In this document: positions 56,285-64,000 of the stretch, piece by piece
Numbering within the stretch: the first letter of the stretch is position 1
Layout: each line of letters opens with the position of its first letter
Source: CAVOGJ01 sp963700865
GTDB lineage: Bacteria > Planctomycetota > Planctomycetia > Pirellulales > Pirellulaceae
Direction of reading: 5' to 3'
Assembly: GCA_963700865.1 (NCBI GenBank)
Contig: CAVOZC010000001.1
Location: 1 to 64,000 of the forward strand
DNA length: 64,000 bases
Translations under genes and position numbers: made by a program
The notes under the pieces: generated by a model
What the model saw: only the letters and a program-made list of their open reading frames with translations
Databases searched by the model: none
Told to the model about the DNA's origin: nothing

Positions 56285-57385
56285 ATGAAGTCTTATATGA
56301 TGCCCCTAATCACCGTTGCGCTGTTTGCCGTAAGCACGGCTTCAGCCCAATACGGCTACAACGCCGGCGTCGCGAACTACGGTTCGTACGGCGGCTATGG
56401 CGGCTGTGGCAACGGTTTCGATTTTGGTTTTAACTACAACAGTTGTAATTTTGCCGACTCGCTCTGGACGGACTACTGCAACGGCGGCCCCGGCCTCGGG
56501 GCACGAGGATGTGGTCATGGCGGTTCGGGCTTTGGCGGTTGCGGATATGCCGGCTGTGGTTGGGCAGGCGGCGGTCATGCCGGTTGCGGACATGGCGGGT
56601 GCGGTCATAGCGGAGCCTTGCGGGGCATGTTGTCGCGGCGACCGCTTGGCGGGGGCGGCCATGGCTGCTGCCATCGGGGTCGTCGCTCGGCCGGAAACTG
56701 CGCGGAAGAGGTCGGCTGTGCGGACAACTGCGAGGCGGACTGTGGATATGCGGACCCCGCAGTACCGGGCTGTGGATATAGCAGCACCGGCTGCGCCGCG
56801 ACGCCGGACTGCGGTTTTGCCAGTTCGGCCGGATGCGGTTGCGCCCCGACTGGTTGTGGCGGTGCTTGTTGCGGCGGGAACGAATACTGGTGGTACGGCT
56901 ACGGCACGCCCCGGGCTTGTGGGCGACTTGGTCATGGCTGCCATGCCCGACAGGCGGGGTCGGTCGCTTGTGCGGACGGGGGTCGCCAGTCAGGGTTTGG
57001 CGCCCGGCAGGGTTGTGGCGGCCATCAGGGATGCCTGCATCGTTTGTTCGGACGAGGCCGTCATCACTTGGCCCGGAACTCTTGGGTGGGTGGCGGACCG
57101 CTAGACAATTGCGGACTCGTCGCGGCCTATGAATTCCCCGGTTCGTGCGTCGACTGCAGCTTCGGCGGGTGCGGCGATCTCGGCGGCTATCCGTCCCCGG
57201 CACAAAATCCGGCCGACGCGATGTATGGCGCGCCCTCGACGATGCAACCCGAAGTCAGCCCCGAGAATAGCGATCCGGCGTTTGACGCCGATGACAGCTA
57301 TTCGCCGCTCGACGATGACTCGTTCTCGAGCCCCTCGGACGACGACGTCGAACCGTTGCCCGGCGCGGGCTCGGACGACGCCTAG
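56285..57385 (+). CDS. Secreted Gly/Cys/His-rich protein
   Basis: 366 residues from ATG 56285, with RBS-like AAGGAG about 10 bases upstream. Signal peptide (MMPLITVALFAVSTASA), then about 240 residues made of GGCGHAGCGHGG-like units: CGNGFDFGFNYNSC, GCGHGGSGFGGCGY, GGHAGCGHGGCGHSG. Cysteines and histidines are spaced at 2-6 residues, so extensive disulfide cross-linking or metal binding is likely, as in structural surface proteins. The last 70 residues are acidic (DPAFDADDSYSPLDDDSFSS). Base composition in the body is skewed by Gly and Cys codons. A strong terminator follows. Planctomycete cell-surface or sheath material is a plausible role, unproven. Confidence 0.7.
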   Translation: MKSYMMPLITVALFAVSTASAQYGYNAGVANYGSYGGYGGCGNGFDFGFNYNSCNFADSLWTDYCNGGPGLGARGCGHGGSGFGGCGYAGCGWAGGGHAGCGHGGCGHSGALRGMLSRRPLGGGGHGCCHRGRRSAGNCAEEVGCADNCEADCGYADPAVPGCGYSSTGCAATPDCGFASSAGCGCAPTGCGGACCGGNEYWWYGYGTPRACGRLGHGCHARQAGSVACADGGRQSGFGARQGCGGHQGCLHRLFGRGRHHLARNSWVGGGPLDNCGLVAAYEFPGSCVDCSFGGCGDLGGYPSPAQNPADAMYGAPSTMQPEVSPENSDPAFDADDSYSPLDDDSFSSPSDDDVEPLPGAGSDDA

Positions 57386-57422
57386 TCGATCACCTTCCGC
57401 GACTCTGCCAACATCACTTCTC

Positions 57423-57451
57423 AAGAGGTGGCCATCAGCCACCTCTTTTTT
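57423..57451 (+). terminator. Intrinsic terminator after the Gly/Cys/His-rich gene
   Basis: 10-bp perfect stem AAGAGGTGGC / GCCACCTCTT with a 5-base loop, then TTTT. It lies 38 bases past the stop codon. Confidence 0.88.
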
Positions 57452-57681
57452 CATGTCCGCTACTCGATTTTCGTGGAGCGAACCGGCATTATTCTGATTG
57501 ACCGAAGGCAAAACCAAGCTAAACTACGCGGACCTTGAGGACGCGTTCGCTGACGAGCGAAGTCCAAAACGCGTCCGATCGGGAACCTGGATATCGTGTA
57601 CTGCCCGCAAAACATCTTGTGGTCCGCATCGTGGGTGGCGAGCGACCGTCGATTATCACCGTTTCTTGTGAGGTGACACTA

Positions 57682-58803
57682 ATGATCTTGAATCGAAATT
57701 CGGCATTGGCGGCCATGAGTTGGCTGCTTGTCTCCGCGAGTTGGCTGTCCGCCGGCACCAGCTATTTTTATGTGGGCCTCCCCCTGGGAGATTTTTTCGA
57801 CGAGTCCAATTGGAACTCGGCGGCCGACGGTTCAGGCATCGCGCCACCAGCCGGAGCCATTGATCCCGGCGTCGCCATTGGCGAGGCCCTGATCATTGAT
57901 GGTGACAACGTATCCGCCAATGGTACGGTCGAGTTGGCCGGCAGCCTGATGGTCCAGCCTCTCTCTTTTCTGGACATCAATTCGGGAGGCGGGCTCGAAG
58001 TGTTAGGAACGGCTTCATTCTCACTCAATGCCGCCACCCTTACGGTCCTGGGCGGTGCTACCAGCCAAGTCGATTTCAACGCAGGCTCGAATGTCTCGAT
58101 CAGCGATGGTTCCATTACCGCCGAAGATGACATCTTCATTCGTGGCAGTTTTTCCTCCGTCAACGGCATCTACGAATCCCTCGCTGACGACATCGAAGTA
58201 TGGGACGGCAGTTCGGCGACGATTAGCGATTCCTCGTTCACGGTTGCCGATAGCCTGATTCTCCGTGCCTCGAATTCTTCGATCACACGATCGAATTTTA
58301 GCGTCGCGGGACGCATCGGTATCGAGGCTAATCACGTGACGGTGGTTGATACAGTCATGGCGGCCGTGAGTGATCTGGAAGATGTCTTCACATCGGGTCC
58401 GGTGACTGGCACTCTCACGATAGATGGCACCTCCGTTTTTTCAGCGGATCAAGTTCAGGAAGGTGTTTCGCTGATCATCAACGATGCGGCCATCGCTACG
58501 CTGACAAACGAGGACGCCGCTGATCAGCCGACCTGGATTACGGACGGTTCCCTGGTCACCCTGAATTCGACGGACGCCACGCTAATCCTGCTGAATAACC
58601 AATCCGAAGACGCCCGCATGTTCGTTGTCAATGGATTGAACGGGATGACATACGCCCAGGCTCCACAATCCTTCCTGCCCAGCGATTGGAACGGCACCGA
58701 CGCCGTGACCTTGCGCACCGTGCCAGAACCGGTCTGCCAGTTATGGTGTTGGCTCGGCGGATGGCTGGCCATCGCCACCGCAGGACGCAGACGTCCCGAT
58801 TAA
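57682..58803 (+). CDS. PEP-CTERM-like secreted protein with repetitive strands
   Basis: About 373 residues from ATG 57682 (MILNRNSALAAMSWLLVSAS), with a signal peptide cleaved near SAGTSY. The body has many short strand-like repeats (TVELAGSLMVQPLSFLDINS, NAATLTVLGGATSQVDFNAG, GSNVSISDGSITAEDDIFIR), as in a beta-helix or autotransporter passenger. The C-terminus has VPEP, a hydrophobic WCWLGGWLAIATA and a basic GRRR end, so it matches a PEP-CTERM tail though with an unusual Cys/Trp-rich helix. Directly upstream of the beta-helix protein at 58857, in the same direction. Confidence 0.7.
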   Translation: MILNRNSALAAMSWLLVSASWLSAGTSYFYVGLPLGDFFDESNWNSAADGSGIAPPAGAIDPGVAIGEALIIDGDNVSANGTVELAGSLMVQPLSFLDINSGGGLEVLGTASFSLNAATLTVLGGATSQVDFNAGSNVSISDGSITAEDDIFIRGSFSSVNGIYESLADDIEVWDGSSATISDSSFTVADSLILRASNSSITRSNFSVAGRIGIEANHVTVVDTVMAAVSDLEDVFTSGPVTGTLTIDGTSVFSADQVQEGVSLIINDAAIATLTNEDAADQPTWITDGSLVTLNSTDATLILLNNQSEDARMFVVNGLNGMTYAQAPQSFLPSDWNGTDAVTLRTVPEPVCQLWCWLGGWLAIATAGRRRPD

Positions 58804-58856
58804 CGCAACTCGGGGGGTGGTCTCGTCATAACTTCTCAAACTGGAAGGTAAGCGCC

Positions 58857-61628
58857 GTGGCTCCGATCAATTTGAAGTTGGCAAGGCGGCACGACAAACA
58901 GGCGTGCAAGCGATCAACAAGCCATGGCCGGCGAGCCAGTGTGGAATGGCTGGAAGAACGACGCCTGCTGGCGACTTTTATGGTCAACAGCCTGGCAGAC
59001 ACAGGGAGCGGCTCACTCCGCGAGGCCTTACTGGCGGCCAACGCCGCGCCCGGCCCGGACAACATCGTTTTTCAGGCCGGCCTGAGCGGCAACATCTCAC
59101 TCTCCACCGGAGAATTGCTGATCACCGATTCGGTAGCGATTTCGGGTGCGGGAGCGGCTATCACCGTGGATGGAAGTAAGGCGACCAGGGTCTTCAATGT
59201 CGACGATGGTCTACCCGGTTTGATCGATGTCGTCTTCAATCAACTCACGATCACCGACGGCGACGCTCTGCGGGGCGGCGCCATTCGCAATCGCGAAGGA
59301 TTAACCCTCCGTTCGTCCATCGTAAGCGGCAGCGCCGCCGAATACGGAGGGGGTATCGAGAGTATTGATGGAGCCACGTTGCGACTGGAGCAGTCTGCCG
59401 TCTCGGGAAATTCGGCGACGTATCGAGGCGGCGGGATCTACAGTTCCACCGGCGGAAGCGTCACGCTGTTCGAATCGACTGTTGATGACAATTCCGCCGG
59501 CACGCAAGGAGGCGGCATCGTCAGTGGCCCGGCGACCATCCTGCGTATTGAGTCCAGTCAGGTTCTCACGAATACCGCGACCGATCGGGGTGGCGGGATA
59601 TACGCGGGGCGGCTTTCGACCGCCTACGGGGCGCAGGTCACGATCACGCAGAGCACGATATCGGGCAACGTGGGCGACGATGGCGGCGGCATGAACGCCG
59701 GCCCCGGTACCGTGCTGACCGTCGCTGATAGCTTTCTCACGGACAATCAATCGAATGACCGGGGCGGCGCCCTGCATATTTCGGCATTAAGCTCCGGTTA
59801 CGAAACGCGAGCCGACATCACCAATACCCTGATCAGCGGCAATTCCGCGATCGATGATGGGGGAGCCATCGCCTCGGGGACTGGCGTCACGCTGAATGTC
59901 ACCGACAGCACGATTCAAATGAATTCGGCCACAAGTCGAGGCGGCGCACTTTACATCTCAGGGACAAGTTCGCCGTTTACTTCTTTTGCCGACATCACGC
60001 GGACCACGATCCGTCAAAACTCGAGTGATGATGATGGGGGTGGCATCCATGCGGGCTCGGCCACGGTACTGAACATTCGGGACAGCTCGATCACCGAAAA
60101 TTACGCGTATGACAACGGGGGCGGAATGCGCGTGACAGGTTTCGGCAGTGCCGCCTATCCCAACGTGACCACGATCACGGGTTCGACGATCAGCGGAAAT
60201 ACCACGAACGATCGCGGTGGCGGCATCTACAATGGCTCGGCCACCACCACCACGATTGAGGATTCCACCGTGAGTGGAAACGCTGCCAAGGCCGATGCCG
60301 GGGGACTCGCCGTCCTCTTTGGCGGTTCGGCAATCGTCCGCCGCAGCACGTTTTTCGGAAATCAGTCGGACGGTCGCGGCGGTGCGATTGAGGCCGACGG
60401 CTCGAGTTTGTCGATTTTCGAGAGCACTATTTCGGGGAATACCGCGGCCACCGAGGGAGGCGGTGTGGCACTCGAGAAGGCTCAGGGAACCAATTATCTG
60501 TTGATGATCTCCGGCAGCACGATCACCAATAATCTGGGCGACACCTATGGGAGTCTCTTTCCATCCGGGGGAGGCATCTACGCCAGCCAGTATGCGGACC
60601 TGATCTTGAGCGGCTCGATCGTTGCCGGCAATCGCAATGCGGACGGCTCGACGCCCGATATCCTGCACGCGTCGTCGGCCATCCAGGCTCGCTACAACCT
60701 GATCGGTGACAACACCGACTTTCCGCAACTACCCGAAGCCAATCCGGATGCCGACGGGAATTTCGTTGGCGGCCCGATCGGAGGCGTCATTGATCCGCTG
60801 CTGGGACCGCTGACGGACAACGGAGGCCCCACGCTCACGCATTTGCCTCTTAGCAACAGCCCGGCCATCGATCGAGGCGATCCCAGCGTTGTGTCGGGTA
60901 CCGACCAGCGAGGTCTGAACCGCGTGTTCAATAACCGCGTGGACATCGGTGCTGTCGAAGTTCAACCGACCTTGCCCGATGGCGATTTCAACGATGACGG
61001 ACTCTATGATTGCGCCGATATCGATGCCTTGACTGAGGCCATCAGCCTGGGAACCAATCCGCCAGCGTTCGACCTGAACGGCGACATGCTCGTCAACCTG
61101 CTGGATCGGGATACCTGGCTGTCCGCAGCGGGCAGCGTCAATCTGGGCCCGGGGTTGGCGTACCTGCTGGGTGATGCCACACTCGACGGCTTCGTCGACA
61201 TCAGCGACTTTAACCTCTGGAATAGCAACAAATTTTCGATGTCCGCCGCGTGGTGCCGAGGTGATTTCGACGCGAGCGGTAGCGTTGACGTTTCGGACTT
61301 CAACAGCTGGAACGCGAACAAGTTCCGCTCGTCATTCACCTTCAATGTTCCACCACCCACCGACACGACGGAGCAGTACCGACAGGACAACCGCATTGGC
61401 ACTTCCGCGGCACGAGCCGATCAGTCACTCGTCACGGAACTTGATCGTGGTCGCCTTGCCAACGACGATAGGGCCCGCGAGCCTGTGGCCCAGGTATCAC
61501 GCGGCGATCTGGCAACCGTCCGCCGAAGACGGTTTGGTATGCAAGAGCCTGCCTCCGCCCAAGCGGTTGAGCTGGGGGACGCAGACAACATTCCCCAGAG
61601 CGCAGCGGCACGTCTTCCAAGATCGTAG
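58857..61628 (+). CDS. Planctomycete surface beta-helix protein with dockerin-like tail
   Basis: About 923 residues from GTG 58857, which follows CTGGAAGGTAAGCGCC. The N-terminus has the planctomycete signature ASVEWLEERRLLATFMVN. Then a right-handed beta-helix of roughly 25 turns (residues about 70-680): each turn carries S-x-[IV]-x-x-N and GGGI/GGA motifs (ISGNSAIDDGGAIASGTGVT, ITQSTISGNVGDDGGGMNAG), as in choice-of-anchor Q proteins. The C-terminal part has EF-hand-like dockerin motifs (GDFNDDGLYDCADIDALTEA, GDATLDGFVDISDFNLWN, GDFDASGSVDVSDFNSWN). This suggests Ca-dependent docking on the cell surface; role unknown. Intact. Confidence 0.82.
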   Translation: MAPINLKLARRHDKQACKRSTSHGRRASVEWLEERRLLATFMVNSLADTGSGSLREALLAANAAPGPDNIVFQAGLSGNISLSTGELLITDSVAISGAGAAITVDGSKATRVFNVDDGLPGLIDVVFNQLTITDGDALRGGAIRNREGLTLRSSIVSGSAAEYGGGIESIDGATLRLEQSAVSGNSATYRGGGIYSSTGGSVTLFESTVDDNSAGTQGGGIVSGPATILRIESSQVLTNTATDRGGGIYAGRLSTAYGAQVTITQSTISGNVGDDGGGMNAGPGTVLTVADSFLTDNQSNDRGGALHISALSSGYETRADITNTLISGNSAIDDGGAIASGTGVTLNVTDSTIQMNSATSRGGALYISGTSSPFTSFADITRTTIRQNSSDDDGGGIHAGSATVLNIRDSSITENYAYDNGGGMRVTGFGSAAYPNVTTITGSTISGNTTNDRGGGIYNGSATTTTIEDSTVSGNAAKADAGGLAVLFGGSAIVRRSTFFGNQSDGRGGAIEADGSSLSIFESTISGNTAATEGGGVALEKAQGTNYLLMISGSTITNNLGDTYGSLFPSGGGIYASQYADLILSGSIVAGNRNADGSTPDILHASSAIQARYNLIGDNTDFPQLPEANPDADGNFVGGPIGGVIDPLLGPLTDNGGPTLTHLPLSNSPAIDRGDPSVVSGTDQRGLNRVFNNRVDIGAVEVQPTLPDGDFNDDGLYDCADIDALTEAISLGTNPPAFDLNGDMLVNLLDRDTWLSAAGSVNLGPGLAYLLGDATLDGFVDISDFNLWNSNKFSMSAAWCRGDFDASGSVDVSDFNSWNANKFRSSFTFNVPPPTDTTEQYRQDNRIGTSAARADQSLVTELDRGRLANDDRAREPVAQVSRGDLATVRRRRFGMQEPASAQAVELGDADNIPQSAAARLPRS

Positions 61629-61655
61629 TCGTGCGGCCCCAGCGCAAGGAAAAGA

Positions 61656-61678
61656 CCGCACCCTTTTGCCGGGTGCGG
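61656..61678 (-). terminator. Probable terminator of the TPR gene
   Basis: 8-bp stem CCGCACCC / GGGTGCGG with a 7-base loop; on the minus strand the sequence after the stem is TCTTTTCC. It lies about 63 bases past the stop of the TPR gene at 61741 and also just beyond the opposite-strand stop at 61628. Confidence 0.7.
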
Positions 61679-61740
61679 CCTGGGAGATTTCCTCGACGCC
61701 AGCAGGATCAAGCTCCGCCGGCGGCGGCTTTGTCAATCGT

Positions 61741-63147
61741 CTACAGCCCCTTGATCTTCTGCAGCAGGGCCTCGGCCTGTGGCCTCATCGGGAACAGTCC
61801 CCGCGAATTCTCCAGCGCGTCTTCGAGGATTCGCACGGCCACGTCCGACTGGCCGGTGGCATGAAAGATCGCCGCGGCGAAGTACGCCGCATCCCCCGTG
61901 ACGCCTCCTCCCTGGAGGGCCGTCATCAGTTGTTGCTTGGCCGCATCCGCCTTGTCCAGTTGCAGCAGGACATAAGCCAGCGTGACCGCCGATTCGCGAC
62001 CCACCGAATTCCGCGCGTCCGGGAACAGCTTTGTCGCCATCTGGGCGAATTCCGCCGCCTGCTTCCGTTTATCCACCGAATCCTGCGTGGCCAACGTGAT
62101 CGCCAGTTGATTAAGGACGGCCGCGTTTGACGGAGAAGCCGCCAACGCAGCGCGAAACGCCTCTTCCGCTCCAGCAAAGTCGCCTTCCGTGCGGGCAATC
62201 ACACCCTGCAGCAAGCGGACCTGCACATTTTCCTTATCCAGTGCCAAGGCCGCCGCCGCCGTCGACTTGGCGATATCCATCTTGCCCAATTCCAGCGCCC
62301 AGGTCGCGGCGGAGAGCTGCGTGCGTAGCGTGTCGGGATCGTTCTTCAGCGCGAGCAAAACCAGTTTCTCGGCATTCTTGTCGCGTCCGTCCTGCTGGTA
62401 GAGGCGAGCCATATTCAGCTCGTAACGGCCCGCCTGCTCCGGATTGATGCTGTACATTTTCTTGAAGATGTCGTAGGCCGCCTGCTCGTTGGCACTCCCG
62501 CCTTGCATGAACAGGACGCGGGCCAACTGCATCATCGCTCCGAGGTTCTCCGCATCCTTGTCCAGGACCGAGCGAAGTGCCTTTTCGGCGTCTTCCCATT
62601 GCTCGCGTGCTTCCAGCACCTGCGCGCGACCGGATGCCGCGCGGATACCCAAATTCGTTTTCCGCTGCGGGTTGGCGTCGTAGGAAACCAGCACCTCGTT
62701 TGCCTTGTCGTAAAGGAGAATCGCATCGGTGAACCGCCGCTGCTGAATGGCGTTGTCGCCAAACACCACGTACGCCTCCGGATCCGAAGGATCGTCCCGC
62801 ACTGCCCTCTCAAATGCGGCGCGCGCCAAGGCCGGTGCCTGAGACTTGAAGTACCAGGTGCCGATGATGACGCCCGCTGGCGGCAATTCCCTGTTGTCCG
62901 CACAGGTTTGCTTCAAAAGATCCTCGGCCTCCTGGAACTCCTTGTTCTTGAAGAGCTCAAAGGCCGCCTTGATCTGAGGATAACGATTCGCCGCGTCATC
63001 AGCGGTCGACGTGTCCGGCGCCGCCTCGATGGCAATTTCGCCCACGCCCGCATCCTCCTGCGCGGATAGCCGTGCGGCCGACAGGGCCAGCATGACGATG
63101 GCGGTAAGCGCGAACCATCGCCCGCGCGGAAACTCAGTAATCGACAT
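61741..63147 (-). CDS. Secreted TPR-repeat protein
   Basis: About 468 residues from ATG 63147, preceded by AAAAGGAAGAACCT (good site). Signal peptide (WFALTAIVMLALSAARLSAQ). The body is a run of about ten TPR-like helices: YPQIKAAFELFKNKEFQEAE, ARAAFERAVRDDPSDPEAYV, GDNAIQQRRFTDAILLYDKA, RAQVLEAREQWEDAEKALRS, YDIFKKMYSINPEQAGRYEL, NPDTLRTQL-like KNDPDTLRTQLSAATWALEL, AEEAFRAALAASPSNAAVLN. TPR proteins form scaffolds for complexes; partners are unknown. The gene is intact and ends near a terminator. Confidence 0.78.
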   Translation of the reverse strand: MSITEFPRGRWFALTAIVMLALSAARLSAQEDAGVGEIAIEAAPDTSTADDAANRYPQIKAAFELFKNKEFQEAEDLLKQTCADNRELPPAGVIIGTWYFKSQAPALARAAFERAVRDDPSDPEAYVVFGDNAIQQRRFTDAILLYDKANEVLVSYDANPQRKTNLGIRAASGRAQVLEAREQWEDAEKALRSVLDKDAENLGAMMQLARVLFMQGGSANEQAAYDIFKKMYSINPEQAGRYELNMARLYQQDGRDKNAEKLVLLALKNDPDTLRTQLSAATWALELGKMDIAKSTAAAALALDKENVQVRLLQGVIARTEGDFAGAEEAFRAALAASPSNAAVLNQLAITLATQDSVDKRKQAAEFAQMATKLFPDARNSVGRESAVTLAYVLLQLDKADAAKQQLMTALQGGGVTGDAAYFAAAIFHATGQSDVAVRILEDALENSRGLFPMRPQAEALLQKIKGL

Positions 63148-63355
63148 AGGTTCTTCCTTTTCGTGGTTGCTTTCCAAGGCACGCGATCGGCCTACGAAGA
63201 TCGCGGCGCGAGGGACATGGCAAACCATTGATTGTAACCAATTCGCTGTCCGCTAAAACGGTCTACGACGGCAAGAAGCGGTGGTTCCCTTGATTCTGGC
63301 CGCCACCCGATCGATTTTCGCGAAAACCACACGCATGGCTCGGCCGAAACGCACC

Positions 63356-64000
63356 TCATCCCCGCCGCGCCGATTGTGTGAAAAAGTCCCAAATGACGTC
63401 ATTCGCACGCAAGTTTTCCGTGGTGTGGCCCAGGAAATCGTAGGCCGTCGGTACGCCCGGCCACGTGTGGCCACCACCCTGCACACGATACAGAACCACT
63501 TTCGTCGACATGCGGCCGCCATCGTACTCCACGCATTCCACGCAAGTTCCGTCGTCCACCAGGGCCGGTAGTGGCGTAAGAATCGGACGGGGGTCACATC
63601 CATTGGCCACCACCCAGGCCTCGACGCTCCGCGGGACCGAAATAAACGGCGTTCGCGTCAAGCTGCGTTTGCCCATGCCTCCGCCAAAGGGTACGAACTG
63701 GTCGTCCGAACCGTGGAGGTGGACCACGGATACAGGCAGCCGTGGCGAGCAGGTCACTTTGCCCATCGCGGCGGCCACCGGCGCGATCGCCGGAAAGATC
63801 TCGGACAGTTCCTCAGCCAGTCGGTAACACATGAGCCCGCCGTTGCTCATGCCTGTCGCGTACCATATTGGGGCTTGTTCTGTGACGTGACGCTCTTGAA
63901 ACACCGCCACCAGGGCTCGTACAAAGCCCACATCGTCCACTTGGTGGCGGCCGGCGTAGCCGCAGTGAGGCCCGCCGTTCCACGTCGCCGCATCCGCGCT
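63356..64000 (-). CDS. PHB depolymerase/LpqC-like esterase, partial
   Basis: The 3' end of a gene running off the window: the frame is open to 64000 and an upstream segment reads TWNGGPHCGYAGRHQVDDVG. The lipase box is in WYATGMSNGGLMCYRLAEEL (GxSxG serine), the Asp in VVHLHGSDDQFVPFGGGMGK, and the His in YRVQGGGHTWPGVPTAYDFL; together these form a catalytic triad. Family Esterase_phb/LpqC. Such enzymes act on polyhydroxybutyrate, feruloylated polysaccharides or other esters; the substrate is not predictable. Stop at 63356. Confidence 0.85.
   Translation of the reverse strand, partial: SADAATWNGGPHCGYAGRHQVDDVGFVRALVAVFQERHVTEQAPIWYATGMSNGGLMCYRLAEELSEIFPAIAPVAAAMGKVTCSPRLPVSVVHLHGSDDQFVPFGGGMGKRSLTRTPFISVPRSVEAWVVANGCDPRPILTPLPALVDDGTCVECVEYDGGRMSTKVVLYRVQGGGHTWPGVPTAYDFLGHTTENLRANDVIWDFFTQSARRG

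Overview
The window looks like a chromosomal stretch of a planctomycete, most likely of the Pirellulales type. This rests on the combination of moderately high GC, three PEP-CTERM proteins, a giant secreted protein with the planctomycete-style N-terminal LEERRLL motif and a dockerin-like tail, Gly/Cys-rich secreted proteins, a lipid A pathway gene (lpxB), and a carboxypeptidase-regulatory-like protein inside an exopolysaccharide locus. This assignment is inference from gene content; no marker gene such as 16S rRNA is present.

Layout. 0-7 kb: a TlpA-like thioredoxin, a secreted beta-propeller-like protein overlapping a CYTH adenylate-cyclase-like gene, an MFS transporter, a GluR0-like glutamate-receptor potassium channel and a membrane protein. 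7-14 kb: lpxB, an M50 protease and a DUF983 protein, then a MacB-type ABC exporter and a propeller-like protein. 14-18 kb: a decayed two-component system (in-frame stop in the response regulator, kinase cut off before its G boxes) joined to the C-terminal part of a BASS-type transporter and a low-molecular-weight phosphatase. 18-20 kb: a PEP-CTERM protein and a dead IS1380-family transposase. 20.5-34.6 kb: an exopolysaccharide locus, all on the minus strand (sulfotransferase, glycosyltransferase, APH-like kinase, thymidylate-kinase-like protein, CapD/FlaA1 dehydratase, Wzc-type tyrosine kinase, O-antigen ligase-TPR protein, a Gly/Cys-rich protein, Wza-type export protein). 35-39 kb: YdcF-like protein, TolC-like protein, a PEP-CTERM protein and tRNA-Cys. 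40-45 kb: the oxidative pentose phosphate genes gnd and zwf, a dihydrouridine synthase, an S4 protein and small membrane proteins. 46-50.7 kb: Xer recombinase, galE, a PlsC-like acyltransferase and a GT39-like membrane glycosyltransferase. 50.77-52.37 kb: a composite array of 123-bp hairpin-forming tandem repeats. 52-64 kb: an FAD/NAD protein and thiO, membrane proteins, a Gly/Cys/His-rich secreted protein, a PEP-CTERM protein, a beta-helix surface protein, a TPR protein and a partial PHB-depolymerase-like esterase running off the window end.

Two themes cut across the window. First, at least 15 otherwise well-conserved reading frames are broken by single-base frameshifts, including zwf and several exopolysaccharide genes. 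Both insertions and deletions occur, which fits residual sequencing error better than mass gene decay; these genes are annotated across the shift. Second, there are two kinds of structured non-coding repeat: a dispersed element of about 120-135 bp with terminal inverted repeats (three full copies and one partial) and the 1.6-kb composite array. The array is the strongest candidate for something undescribed here.
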